Positions 9,142 to 17,488 of a stretch of DNA of 64,000 nt are shown here, one piece after another (positions within the stretch are counted from its first letter, which is position 1; every line of letters begins with the position of its first letter). Below the pieces are notes generated by a model. It did no database searches. It was not told the origin of the DNA and was given only the letters and a program-made list of their open reading frames with translations. Source of the DNA: Bythopirellula sp041737835 (lineage in GTDB: Bacteria > Planctomycetota > Planctomycetia > Pirellulales > Lacipirellulaceae); assembly GCA_041737835.1 (NCBI GenBank), contig JBGSQY010000021.1; one strand, written 5' to 3'. The position numbers and the translations under genes were made by a program.

Positions 9142-10197
9142 GTGTCTGGTGATTCAACCAAACTGTGGGTCCTGGGTGTCATTGCTATCGTCGGGGCGCT
9201 TGCTTACCGGGCCACCGTGTTTCGCGCGACCCCTGCCGATCCCCCGGCGCGAATTCTATTCATCTCAGGCGGTGAAAGCCCGTATTGGCAGGCTTCGATA
9301 GCCGGTGCCAAAGCCGCCGCGCAGGCCCATAACGTCAATCTCAAGGTCGAGATCCCCGCTAAGACCGAAGATCTCGACGCCCAAATGATGTTGCTGCGCA
9401 AACTCGACCCCAACAAATATGACGGCGTTGCCTTGAGCCCGCTCGACCCCGAACGGCAAACGCATCAACTCAACGACATCGCGCGGGAATTCAAAGTTGT
9501 GACTTACGATTCGGATGCCCCGCTGTCAGAACGGCATAACCACGTGGGGACCAGCAACTTTTCGGCCGGCAGATCCTGTGCTCGGCTCGTGAGCGAAGCG
9601 TTGCCCGAAGGAGGCAAAGTCGCAGTCATCATGGCTAACAATACCAAGGCCAACATGATTGAACGTCGCGCCGGTTTTGCGGAGCGAATCGGGCAACTCA
9701 CGAAAGACACCGAAGAGGGCAATAAGAGTTCGCGATTCGTTGTGGTGGGATATTTTGAAGATAACGGCAACGACGAAACGTGTGCCCAAGTGACTCGTGA
9801 CATCCTTGCTCAAGAACCCGAATTGGGTTGCATCTTAGCGCTCAATGCTTATCAAGCGCCCGTGCTGCTCAAAGTGCTAAACGAAATGGGAAAGCTCGAT
9901 CAGATCAAGCTCGTCACTTTTGACGCGGTTGACGAAACTTTGCAGGGAATCGAAGAGGGTCACATCTACGCCACGATTGCGCAGGATCCCTACAATTATG
10001 GGTTTGAAGCCGTCAGTATGTTGGCCGATCTCTGTCGCGGTGAAGAAACGAGCATGCCGATTGTCGGTCGCGGCTCGGTTTACAGTGGCGTCGAAGCGAT
10101 CAAGCAAGACAATCTTGCTTCCTATCGCAAGCGCTTAGAAGCTCGCCAAGCGAGTGCCGACCGCAAGGCGTCAAAGAAGCAGGCGAAAGCTGGTTAG
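9142..10197 (+). CDS. Periplasmic sugar-type substrate-binding protein (RbsB-like)
   Basis: A 351-residue protein of the periplasmic-binding-protein type 1 (ribose-binding) family. A membrane anchor or uncleaved signal lies at residues ~8-26 (LWVLGVIAIVGALAYRATVF). The fold is recognisable from ILFISGGESPYWQASIAGAK, YDGVALSPLDPE, HVGTSNFSAGRSCARLVSEA, KLVTFDAVDETLQGI and ATIAQDPYNYGFEAVSML. The start is a GTG with a strong Shine-Dalgarno (GGAGGTGA) five to six bases upstream. No ABC permease or ATPase gene is next to it, so it is an orphan binding protein here, either working with a distant importer or acting as a sensor. The C-terminus is Lys-rich. Its stop overlaps that of the convergent neighbour (shared TTAG). 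Confidence 0.85.
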   Translation: MSGDSTKLWVLGVIAIVGALAYRATVFRATPADPPARILFISGGESPYWQASIAGAKAAAQAHNVNLKVEIPAKTEDLDAQMMLLRKLDPNKYDGVALSPLDPERQTHQLNDIAREFKVVTYDSDAPLSERHNHVGTSNFSAGRSCARLVSEALPEGGKVAVIMANNTKANMIERRAGFAERIGQLTKDTEEGNKSSRFVVVGYFEDNGNDETCAQVTRDILAQEPELGCILALNAYQAPVLLKVLNEMGKLDQIKLVTFDAVDETLQGIEEGHIYATIAQDPYNYGFEAVSMLADLCRGEETSMPIVGRGSVYSGVEAIKQDNLASYRKRLEARQASADRKASKKQAKAG

Positions 10198-10592
10198 TCC
10201 CGTGTTGTCAGCAGCCAAAGGCCCAGTTGACTCGTTTCAGCCAAATCGACCGTCGTTTGCAGCTTTCCTGTTGTCAGCCGCACGACGATGCGTTGCGCCG
10301 TGCTTTCGAGCAGTTGATAGTCGCCACTCATTTCGCGTGACACGTTTCCACGGTCATTGGTGAGCGGGCCTTCGTAATCGAGATAGGCCAAGCGATGATC
10401 GGCGAGTCGCATGGCGGAAACTATTGTATTGGGTGAACTCTTAAGTTGCGGCAAAACTGCTTTCCACCCAGCAGGGAGTTCGCGCAGCTCCCAGGTCCAC
10501 AGGACTTCACCAGCTTCAAGCATGAAATCCCAATGGCTTGGTTTCTCGTAACCGGGCGGGCATTCGTGATAGAGTAATACAAAGCGTGGCAT
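10194..10592 (-). CDS. Small LigD-type 3'-phosphoesterase-like protein
   Basis: A 132-residue protein resembling the phosphoesterase domain found at one end of bacterial LigD, which trims 3' ends during non-homologous end joining. Shared pattern: FVLLYHE (H9), HWDFMLEAGEVLWTWEL (H20, D22) and DHRLAYLDYEGPL, matching the HYDFRLE...LxSW and HPLDYxDFEG signatures of that domain. The arginine that normally follows in HYDFR is Met24 here, so catalysis may be altered. No ligase or polymerase domain is attached. The ATG at 10592 is chosen because GAAGG lies just upstream and a longer start would overlap the previous gene. Stop codons overlap those of the convergent binding-protein gene. Confidence 0.6.
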   Translation of the reverse strand: MPRFVLLYHECPPGYEKPSHWDFMLEAGEVLWTWELRELPAGWKAVLPQLKSSPNTIVSAMRLADHRLAYLDYEGPLTNDRGNVSREMSGDYQLLESTAQRIVVRLTTGKLQTTVDLAETSQLGLWLLTTRD

Positions 10593-10632
10593 GCCTTCGT
10601 TCGTAGGCGATTCGCTTAACTGACGCAAGCGG

Positions 10633-12963
10633 TTAGAACCCCACAATTTCGACTTGCTCAGTTTTCTGAATCCCCTGCGGGCTCTTGCTGCTCACGGCTT
10701 CGGCGACCACGTTGACAATTCCCGCCCGCAGCACCGATGTGGTTACCGTGAAGCTGAGCCGTTCATTGGGCCGAATCTCCGCCACCGGATTAAAACGCAG
10801 TTCATTTCCCACGAGTTGTGCTGCCACGGTTGATTGTAACGTCGCCATGTCGGGCACTAATTCCGGCGGGAAGATCACGCGGAGTTGAATCGCTTCGTCT
10901 GGCGTTGCCGACCCGTTTTCAAGAAAAAACTGGTAAGTCGCTCGACTGCCGACGATCGGTTTTTTGTTGTACGGCGAAATCGAGAGTCGCACTCCCGTGG
11001 GGTTTGCTCCGGCGGGGGGCACAACATCGGCAGGCCCGCCGACGCCCGGCGCACGGCTTTCCAAAATCTCGATGCAATGCTCGTCCGCGCTGGGAATGAC
11101 CCCGACGCCCGGGCCACCTTCTGCCGTCACAGAAGCCAAGCTGCACGCGCGTTGCTTTGGAGCCTGGCAAGTGCAATCCACTTCAATCCTCTTCGTCTCG
11201 CCGGCATTGAGCACTGGCAATCGCCAGAGGAAACGCGACCGGTTGTCCGGATTACGGATCACTTCATAACCTTGCGTGCGTGGTTTGGCCAGCAAAGCGG
11301 AATCGTATTCATCCAAAACTTCGACGTTTGTCAGTGGCACTTCACCCGTGTTCTTGACCGACAACGTAAACAGTGTCGTTTCGCCCACGGTGCTTTGCCG
11401 CGGCCCGTCTTTGCGAACTTCCATGCCGGCCTGCTTACCAAGTTCCGCTTGGGGAACATTGATGCACGCCCGCTTCGCCGTCTCGGCACCTTCTGCACTG
11501 CGTACCGTCAGATCGTGACAGAGATTGCCGGCTCGGGTGATTGTGAAGGTGATGAACTCCTTGTGGGATTGCCCGGGTGCGAGGATCGTCGATATGCCTT
11601 TTTCAATTTTTTGCGTACCCAGGTTATCACTGGGATGCTTGAAACCTGCATCAAATTCGTCAGTGATGGTTAACCCCGTGGCCGGAGCATCCCCCGTGTT
11701 GCGAATGATCACTTCAAAACGGGCTTCGCCGCCGATTTGGCCCGACTCGTTGCCGATGATTTCAACATCAAGGACGGGTCGCGCCGGTCCGCTGGGTTGT
11801 GGCTGAGTGGGGGCGGGTGTGACCGGAGCCGGGGTAATGGGCGCCGGCGTTTGTGTGCTGCCAGGAATGGGAGAAGTCGGGATCGTTCCCAAATTATCGG
11901 CCGGTGGTAGGTAGCTGTTTCCGCCGTCCCAATTGATCGTCGTCGAACTGTTCGCCACGATTAAACGTGGCATGTTGCCGATGGGCAGTTCCGCAGGGCG
12001 CACTAGTTGCAAGCCAATCCGAGTGATCGATCCCGTGCCGCCCGTTGGCATGACGTCGACGCTCGCCCGGCCATCCGTGCCGGTCACCACCTCCAAAATT
12101 TGCCCTGAATTTCCGCCGGTGAGAGAACCCGAATTATCCGCCACCTCGTAACGCACAATCCAGCCCGCCAGCGGCGTGCCGTCGCTTTGCCGTCGCACGA
12201 CGGTGCTCAAGATTTGCGAGGAGCTACTTGAAATCACCGCGGGAGGAAATTCCCACTGCACGTCGACCCAATAGATCACTGCGTTCGCGCGCCGTTGCGG
12301 CCAGCCTTCTACGATCGGAGCAACGGCTGTCACCTGGGTTGTTCCTTCAACGGGCGATGTGACACTGGCCCAGGCATGTCCCGGTTCGATTCTTACATCG
12401 TCGCTCGTGTCAGGCGTGCCACGATCAATCGTGTGAGCGTGTTTGGCCGTGTAGCTGATACCGTATTGATTGTCGATTTTCTTCCCTTGATTCCACGGCA
12501 GAACCGCCGTGGCGAACAAACCCCGCCCGCTCAGCGAAACCAATTCCCCCGCGCTTTCGCGAGCCAACAGCCATTCAATCTTCTGGCACGTCACCAAGAA
12601 GTTTTGATCCGTGCAAATGCCCGATTTCAAAATCACTTCCGACCCAACCGGTGCGAGTACACGTTGGGGCGTAATCGTGAGCGTTTCCGGCGGGACTGGC
12701 GAAGCCGGAACCGCCAAGCTGGGGGTTCCCGGTGCTCCAGCAGCAGGAACCGCAGGCTGCGGAAAAATGGGATCGGTGAGGACCGGGGCTACCGTTTGAT
12801 TGCCCGAGGCCAGCACCGGGTTGGCCGCTTGCCGGTTTGGCCAGACGAAACAGCGTTCCCCGGAAGGGTCGATCCGCGGCAGAGACATACAGCCACCGCT
12901 CACCAAAGCGCACAGAGCGAGCGCAAGGAGAATCGTCGAGCGTCTTGTTGGCAGACCGCACAT
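10633..12963 (-). CDS. DUF11-repeat cell-envelope lipoprotein
   Basis: A 776-residue exported protein. The N-terminus (STILLALALCALVSGGCMS) is a signal peptide ending in a possible lipobox with Cys25, although Ser at -3 is not ideal. Residues ~30-100 are Pro/Ala-rich, residues ~100-350 resemble Ig-like domains, a Pro/Thr-rich linker (about 360-400) follows, and then there are at least three DUF11-type repeats with the pattern VRKDGPRQSTVGETTLFTL or FEVIIRNTGDAPATGLTI. Such repeats usually form extracellular beta-sandwich stalks. Function unknown; probably structural in the planctomycete envelope. It is divergent from the next secreted-protein gene across a 413-base gap. Confidence 0.8.
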   Translation of the reverse strand: MCGLPTRRSTILLALALCALVSGGCMSLPRIDPSGERCFVWPNRQAANPVLASGNQTVAPVLTDPIFPQPAVPAAGAPGTPSLAVPASPVPPETLTITPQRVLAPVGSEVILKSGICTDQNFLVTCQKIEWLLARESAGELVSLSGRGLFATAVLPWNQGKKIDNQYGISYTAKHAHTIDRGTPDTSDDVRIEPGHAWASVTSPVEGTTQVTAVAPIVEGWPQRRANAVIYWVDVQWEFPPAVISSSSSQILSTVVRRQSDGTPLAGWIVRYEVADNSGSLTGGNSGQILEVVTGTDGRASVDVMPTGGTGSITRIGLQLVRPAELPIGNMPRLIVANSSTTINWDGGNSYLPPADNLGTIPTSPIPGSTQTPAPITPAPVTPAPTQPQPSGPARPVLDVEIIGNESGQIGGEARFEVIIRNTGDAPATGLTITDEFDAGFKHPSDNLGTQKIEKGISTILAPGQSHKEFITFTITRAGNLCHDLTVRSAEGAETAKRACINVPQAELGKQAGMEVRKDGPRQSTVGETTLFTLSVKNTGEVPLTNVEVLDEYDSALLAKPRTQGYEVIRNPDNRSRFLWRLPVLNAGETKRIEVDCTCQAPKQRACSLASVTAEGGPGVGVIPSADEHCIEILESRAPGVGGPADVVPPAGANPTGVRLSISPYNKKPIVGSRATYQFFLENGSATPDEAIQLRVIFPPELVPDMATLQSTVAAQLVGNELRFNPVAEIRPNERLSFTVTTSVLRAGIVNVVAEAVSSKSPQGIQKTEQVEIVGF

Positions 12964-13376
12964 GAAAGGCCGTTAGGTTTGTTACGCACCGCGAACCGGC
13001 CGGGATGTTCCGGTCGGCGCGCAGATTGACACACTGTTAAAACTTAACGCCTGGGCGAAATCGTGTTGCCGGAAAGCAACATCCCTGTTGACTTTAATCA
13101 ACATTGCAGGGCCACTTTGGCGGTTCCACGGGACGCAACGGTATGGTGAAATGTGCCGAATTCAACGGAAGAGACCGTGGAAATGGTGGTAAGCCCGTCC
13201 GACAGGCAAAAGCTCCTCAAAGGTCTGCAATTCCTTGCTTCCCCGTGCGAGCCGAATTACCATGAAGGTTGGCCCGATTTGCCTGGCCTGCCTGTTTTAC
13301 ACAGGTGGAGCAGATCTATCGCTGGCTAAACACTTTGTTCGGAACAGAATCTTTGACAGTTCAGTTTGAGGTCATC
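12964..13376. promoter_or_regulatory. Divergent regulatory region with two small dyads
   Basis: The gap between two divergently transcribed envelope-protein genes. Two dyads are visible: GTTAA-AAC-TTAAC at 13036-13048 and GTTGA-N6-TCAAC at 13087-13102. They are 38 bases apart and both sit nearer the minus-strand gene. An in-frame ATG at 13269 upstream of the plus-strand gene is considered non-coding. A regulatory role for the dyads is inference. Confidence 0.3.
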
Positions 13377-14834
13377 ATGAGGTCGTTGATCAGTCCCTTG
13401 CGACTCAATTCCTTTCTTTCGTTGATGCTGGCTTTTTGCTTTGCCTGTGTTGTCAGTGTTCCGTTGGCACTTGCGCAGGATGGAGTCGACGGCACGGATG
13501 GGACGGATGGGACGGATGGTACAGACACCACGGATGACGAAAACATCATTGCCGGTGGTGTGGCCGTGGATGCCGATGGCGTATTACGACGCCTGACTAA
13601 AAACGATACCCAGGGAGTGCTTGCTCGTGAGCGCGCCGCCCAAGCCCTGGCTGCATTAGACGCCGACATCGCCGAGCCCAGCCCCTTGCGAAAGGTTTCG
13701 CTCACTCGCTTGGCCAAGCTGATTGAAAAATCAATCGCCGAAGGCCATGGTCCCGACGAAGCGATGAAGCACCTCGCGGGCCTCACGCGCATCAAGTACG
13801 CGTTCTATTATCCGGAAACCAAAGACATTGTCATCGCTGGTCCGGCCGAGGGCTGGATGGAAGATCTGGCGGGCCGACCAGTTGGCATCGAATCAGGACA
13901 ACCTGTTTTGGAACTGCAAGATTTGATCGTCGCTATGCGGACGTTCCCTCCCCAGAAGCAGTCCAAGCCTGTCGTCTACTGCTCGATCGACGCGACCGAT
14001 GAAGGCCTCGCGCGGATGCAGCAGTTTTTGAGTCAAGTTGGCTCGAACTTCCAAGGTGGCATCGACGAGCAATTCATCGTCGAGGGCTTACGCGAAAGTT
14101 TGGGGCTGCAAGTTATCACCGTTGGTGGCGTTCCCGCCACGACGCATTTCGCACAAGTGATGGTCGAAGCCGACTATCGTATGAAACTCATCGGTATTGG
14201 TTTGGAGCAGCCCGCGGCGAACATTCGTAGCTACATTTCGCTCGCGAATTTTGCCTCGATGGCCCGGAATGCGATGGTGCGATGGTGGTTCGTGCCCGAT
14301 TACCAGCGAATCAAAGTTTCGGAAGACGGACTGGCCGCCGAATTCGTGGGTAATGGCGTCAAGCTCGTGGGTGAAGACGAAGTCGTCGCCAAGGATGGTT
14401 CACGCCGCGTATCCGGCAGCCAGAACCGCGCCAGCCAGAAATTCACTCAGAACTTCACCGCCAAGTATGGCCAACTCGCCGATCGTGACCCGGTCTATGC
14501 TCAGCTGCGTAACTGCATCGACATGCTCGTTGTTGCCGCCTTGATGCAGAAGAACGATTTCTACGGTCAGGCTGGCTGGAATCTCTCAGTATTGGGTGAT
14601 GAGAAAACTTACCCCGTCGAAACCTACAATGCCCCCAAACAAGTCGCTTCGGCGGTGAACTGCATCTGGAAGGGCTCGCGGCTGGCGACTCCCGTGGGTG
14701 GCGGCGTGCAAGTTCGTGCCAACGACGTGCTCAAGACCGACAACTTGCTCGCCGACGAAAAGGGCGAAGTCGATGCCGCTCGCAAATCGGTTTCGATTGC
14801 GGATCTTCCGGCCGACAAGTGGTGGTGGGATTAA
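13377..14834 (+). CDS. Secreted protein with Asp-Gly-Thr repeat, planctomycete family
   Basis: A 485-residue exported protein; the signal peptide (MRSLISPLRLNSFLSLMLAF, cleaved near ALA-QDG) is preceded by a GAGGT ribosome site, which favours this ATG over 13269. Directly after the signal is a short run of Gly-Thr-Asp triplets (DGTDGTDGTDGTDT), then a globular region of about 430 residues without a motif I can assign. It may belong to the DUF1598 group of planctomycete proteins, but that is from memory and not certain. The C-terminus ends DKWWWD. Likely periplasmic or surface located. The stop overlaps that of the convergent glycerate kinase gene by four bases. Confidence 0.7.
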   Translation: MRSLISPLRLNSFLSLMLAFCFACVVSVPLALAQDGVDGTDGTDGTDGTDTTDDENIIAGGVAVDADGVLRRLTKNDTQGVLARERAAQALAALDADIAEPSPLRKVSLTRLAKLIEKSIAEGHGPDEAMKHLAGLTRIKYAFYYPETKDIVIAGPAEGWMEDLAGRPVGIESGQPVLELQDLIVAMRTFPPQKQSKPVVYCSIDATDEGLARMQQFLSQVGSNFQGGIDEQFIVEGLRESLGLQVITVGGVPATTHFAQVMVEADYRMKLIGIGLEQPAANIRSYISLANFASMARNAMVRWWFVPDYQRIKVSEDGLAAEFVGNGVKLVGEDEVVAKDGSRRVSGSQNRASQKFTQNFTAKYGQLADRDPVYAQLRNCIDMLVVAALMQKNDFYGQAGWNLSVLGDEKTYPVETYNAPKQVASAVNCIWKGSRLATPVGGGVQVRANDVLKTDNLLADEKGEVDAARKSVSIADLPADKWWWD

Positions 14835-16198
14835 TCCTCGGCTGCTGATTGGCTCACTGTCACCACGCGCAGATCGCACACATTCGTGTGCGTCGGGCCC
14901 GTTTTGATGAGTCCGTTCACTTTCTCGAAAAAGTGATACGCGTCATTGCGGGCAAGATAACTATCTACGTCGACTTGAAGTTCTTGAGCCTGTCGGGCAA
15001 TCTCTTCATCGACAATGGCCCCTGCCGCATCCGTGGGGCCATCTTCGCCATCGGTTCCACCCGACACGAGCCCGATACCTTGCCAGTCGTCCACTTGCGT
15101 TAATGCAGCGAGCGCAAGCTGCTGATTACGCCCGCCCAAACCTCGATTGTCTGATTCACATAACTTAACCGTCGGTTCTCCCCCCGAAATCAAGCAATCG
15201 GGTCCCACAGTGGTTCGCATCGACTTGGCCATTCCAACTAAATGAGCGGCCACATCTTCCGCCGCACCTTCGGGCTGGGGAGCGGAGATCATCGCATGGC
15301 TGTAACCCAGCCGTTCGGCTTCAATCCCCGCCGCGTCGACCGCTGTGGCGTTGTTGCCGATCACGATGTTTGTCACCTGCGGCAGGCCATTTAACGATGG
15401 TTGCTGTCGAAACTTCATTTGGCTTCGCAAAAATCTTAACGCCGCTAGCCCGGCAGGGTGATTCTGCAAATCTAAATCTTCCAGAACTTGAATCGCCAAC
15501 TCCAGTGTCGCTGCCCTTAAGACAGTCGGACCGGAAGCAATTACGGACAGGTCATCCCCCAGCACGTCGGAGAGAATGAGGGAAACGAGATACCCCGCAC
15601 GACAAGCCCGTACCAAGCCGCCACCTTTCACTTTGCTCAATTCGCGGCGGACGATATTGAGTTGTTGAATGTTTCCACCCCGAGCAGCGATCTCGCGCGT
15701 GAGTGCAATCTTGTCCCCCAGGGATAAGCCATCCACAGGGGCTGGCAACAAGGCCGATCCGCCCCCCGAGATCAAGCAGATGCACAGGTCGCGCGGACCC
15801 AAGCCTTGCACAAGGCGCAAGATTGCCTGCGTCCCGGCGATTCCCTCTTCGGTGGGTTCATTGATCCCGGCGGGCCTTCCAACGTGCAGATGGATGGCCT
15901 GAGTATCCTCCAGGCAATCGGCAGGCACGTTGACCCAACCCGCGACCCGCTTTTGTTCGATCACCTGATTGCCAAGTGCGTTTTCGAGAGCGATGGTCAT
16001 GCTCGCCCCCGCCTTGCCGGCACCGACGACCACGATCCGTTCAATCGTGCGCAAGTCGAACTCTTCGACGCCGATTTGTAGAACATCTCCTGCGAGATGG
16101 ACAAAACTGGGTATAAGATTGGCGGGGCGAACCGCTTCCACGCCGGCTCGCCAAATCTGCAGTGCATCGCGCCGCAATGTTTGTCTGTCGCGTTTCAC
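14831..16198 (-). CDS. Glycerate 2-kinase (GckA/TtuD, MOFRL family)
   Basis: A 455-residue kinase expected to phosphorylate D-glycerate to 2-phosphoglycerate with ATP, linking serine-cycle or glyoxylate metabolism to lower glycolysis. Family signatures: VVGAGKAGASM near residue 57, LISGGGSALLPAP, RRELSKVKGGGL, SLILSDVLGDDLSVIASGPT, and in the C-terminal MOFRL domain SGGEPTV, GLGGRNQQLALAAL and SGGTDGEDGPTDAAGA. Length is normal. The ATG overlaps the stop of the upstream gene as ATGA, so it is the last gene of a tightly coupled three-gene unit with the TiaS-like protein and a membrane protein. Confidence 0.9.
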   Translation of the reverse strand: MKRDRQTLRRDALQIWRAGVEAVRPANLIPSFVHLAGDVLQIGVEEFDLRTIERIVVVGAGKAGASMTIALENALGNQVIEQKRVAGWVNVPADCLEDTQAIHLHVGRPAGINEPTEEGIAGTQAILRLVQGLGPRDLCICLISGGGSALLPAPVDGLSLGDKIALTREIAARGGNIQQLNIVRRELSKVKGGGLVRACRAGYLVSLILSDVLGDDLSVIASGPTVLRAATLELAIQVLEDLDLQNHPAGLAALRFLRSQMKFRQQPSLNGLPQVTNIVIGNNATAVDAAGIEAERLGYSHAMISAPQPEGAAEDVAAHLVGMAKSMRTTVGPDCLISGGEPTVKLCESDNRGLGGRNQQLALAALTQVDDWQGIGLVSGGTDGEDGPTDAAGAIVDEEIARQAQELQVDVDSYLARNDAYHFFEKVNGLIKTGPTHTNVCDLRVVTVSQSAAED

Positions 16199-16911
16199 AG
16201 CACACGTTCCGCTAACCAGTCGGTGCCTGGACTTGTCGCAGGGGAAACAAAGAGCACCACCTTGCCGTGACGATAGTTTGGACGAAGCCGTTTGCCAAGC
16301 GCCACCGCGCCATTCGTGACGAGTTCCTGGCTTTGTAGATTGCGGACTTCATCGACGCCAAACTCCTGCAGACGATTCACTGGATAGACGCCCGAGATAT
16401 CGAAGTGATCGGTGGCAGCTTTGCCCAGGTAGATCACGCGCCCATCATCGCCGGTGGCCATCAATCCCGTGGCGGCCAATGCCCCAATCACTCCGTCATT
16501 CGTGCCGCCCAAACCGCTGAGGTAAATCGAATGTCGCATGGCCAACTCGCGGGCGTCCGCTTGCGTTACTAACTCCGTCTGGCAACGTCGTCCAAAGTCG
16601 ACGACTTCCCCAGGCACGTTCCCAATCACCAAACACAAGCCGGGGTCGCTCCCCGCGGGGCACCACGCCAACATGAGTCGCTCAATAGCCGTTTCCAAGT
16701 CAGCGGCGTCTGCCGCTTCAATACTTTCAAAGGCAATCGCCACACAACCATTGCGCCGAGTACACGGCACACGAGGATCGACGAGCAATTGATGGCGTGT
16801 GATAAGTTTGGATTGCCATCGATGGTAAAGTTGCTGAACCAAGTGCCGAGCAAGCTGATTCGTGCCGGGGGCGTCGAGAACGTCAGTATCATCGATGCCG
16901 ACGGTAATCAC
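16195..16911 (-). CDS. TiaS-like kinase-domain protein (GIDDTD motif)
   Basis: A 238-residue protein starting with a GTG that overlaps the previous stop (GTGA). The motif VGIDDTD at residues 4-10, then PRVPCTRRNGCVAIAF and GTNDGVIGALAATGL, match the N-terminal kinase-like domain of archaeal TiaS, which modifies cytidine 34 of tRNA-Ile2 with agmatine. In TiaS the equivalent elements are GIDDTDS, NPNIPWKTRGNGAVAL and GLIGALAAIG. The zinc-ribbon and OB domains of TiaS are absent, so only the phosphotransfer domain is present. Bacteria normally use TilS for this tRNA, so the substrate here is probably different. A longer frame starting at 17049 was rejected because it overlaps the upstream gene. 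Function unknown. Confidence 0.65.
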   Translation of the reverse strand: MITVGIDDTDVLDAPGTNQLARHLVQQLYHRWQSKLITRHQLLVDPRVPCTRRNGCVAIAFESIEAADAADLETAIERLMLAWCPAGSDPGLCLVIGNVPGEVVDFGRRCQTELVTQADARELAMRHSIYLSGLGGTNDGVIGALAATGLMATGDDGRVIYLGKAATDHFDISGVYPVNRLQEFGVDEVRNLQSQELVTNGAVALGKRLRPNYRHGKVVLFVSPATSPGTDWLAERVL

Positions 16912-17480
16912 GGCAATTTCTCGGAACTGCGGTAACAGAACACGCCACACAACAGTCCCGCCGCGAGCCCGCACAAGGCAAACGACCAAAACGCGCCGTA
17001 GGCCACATGCTGAAAGTTCAGTGGATGCCAGCCATCGGCGGACAACCAAGCCACTCCCCAGCGGGTGACAAAAGCGAGCATGTTAGCCACAAGGCCCGCG
17101 AATGCAAATCGCAGAATGAAGTGGGGGCCCTTCGCAACCGAGCGTCGCGACCAGTCCATCGCCGGCCCGAGGGCCAACAGCGAAACAAGGGCAGCGGTTT
17201 GCAAATGCCCGACACCGAGAACTAAAAACAACGCGGCGGTCGCCAAGGCACTCGCGCCCGCAATGGATCCTGACCAAGGGCGCCGCACGAAGGCCAGCCC
17301 ACAAGCTAAGGGCAACGCTGCCTTGAGAATCACATGCCCCGGCACGCGAATCGGCGTCGGCAAACAAGCAACGAGCGTCGTTGCAGCCACTCCCGCAATA
17401 AACAGAAAGGTAAAATCTCTCACGCGGCCGATATCGGTGAATCGATCTGTCACCCAGATTGAATTTGTCGCGCGTGCCAT
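16908..17480 (-). CDS. Multi-spanning membrane protein, possible ECF S-component
   Basis: A 190-residue hydrophobic protein with five or six predicted membrane helices (around residues 23-45, 50-65, 75-105, 120-145 and 160-185). The segment ILKAALPLACGLAFVRRPW with small residues in the following helices is reminiscent of substrate-binding (S) subunits of energy-coupling-factor importers, but no firm signature is seen and no ECF ATPase is nearby. The ATG at 17480 lies 8 bases after the PEP-CTERM gene stop at 17489; a longer reading frame would overlap that gene. Its own stop overlaps the GTG of the TiaS-like gene, so the two are probably co-translated. Confidence 0.6.
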   Translation of the reverse strand: MARATNSIWVTDRFTDIGRVRDFTFLFIAGVAATTLVACLPTPIRVPGHVILKAALPLACGLAFVRRPWSGSIAGASALATAALFLVLGVGHLQTAALVSLLALGPAMDWSRRSVAKGPHFILRFAFAGLVANMLAFVTRWGVAWLSADGWHPLNFQHVAYGAFWSFALCGLAAGLLCGVFCYRSSEKLP

Positions 17481-17488
17481 GCGTGTGA

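Noticed and set aside
12295..13029. 244-codon frame on the plus strand
   Set aside because: Mostly antisense to the DUF11 lipoprotein gene and rich in Arg as expected for a shadow frame.
13377..13560. Collagen-like protein
   Set aside because: The DGTDGT run is only about five triplets and lacks the continuous Gly-x-y pattern of collagen.
16912..17049. Longer start for the TiaS-like gene
   Set aside because: It would overlap the upstream membrane-protein gene by about 140 bases in another frame; the GTG at 16911 gives the standard GIDDTD N-terminus and a GTGA coupling.
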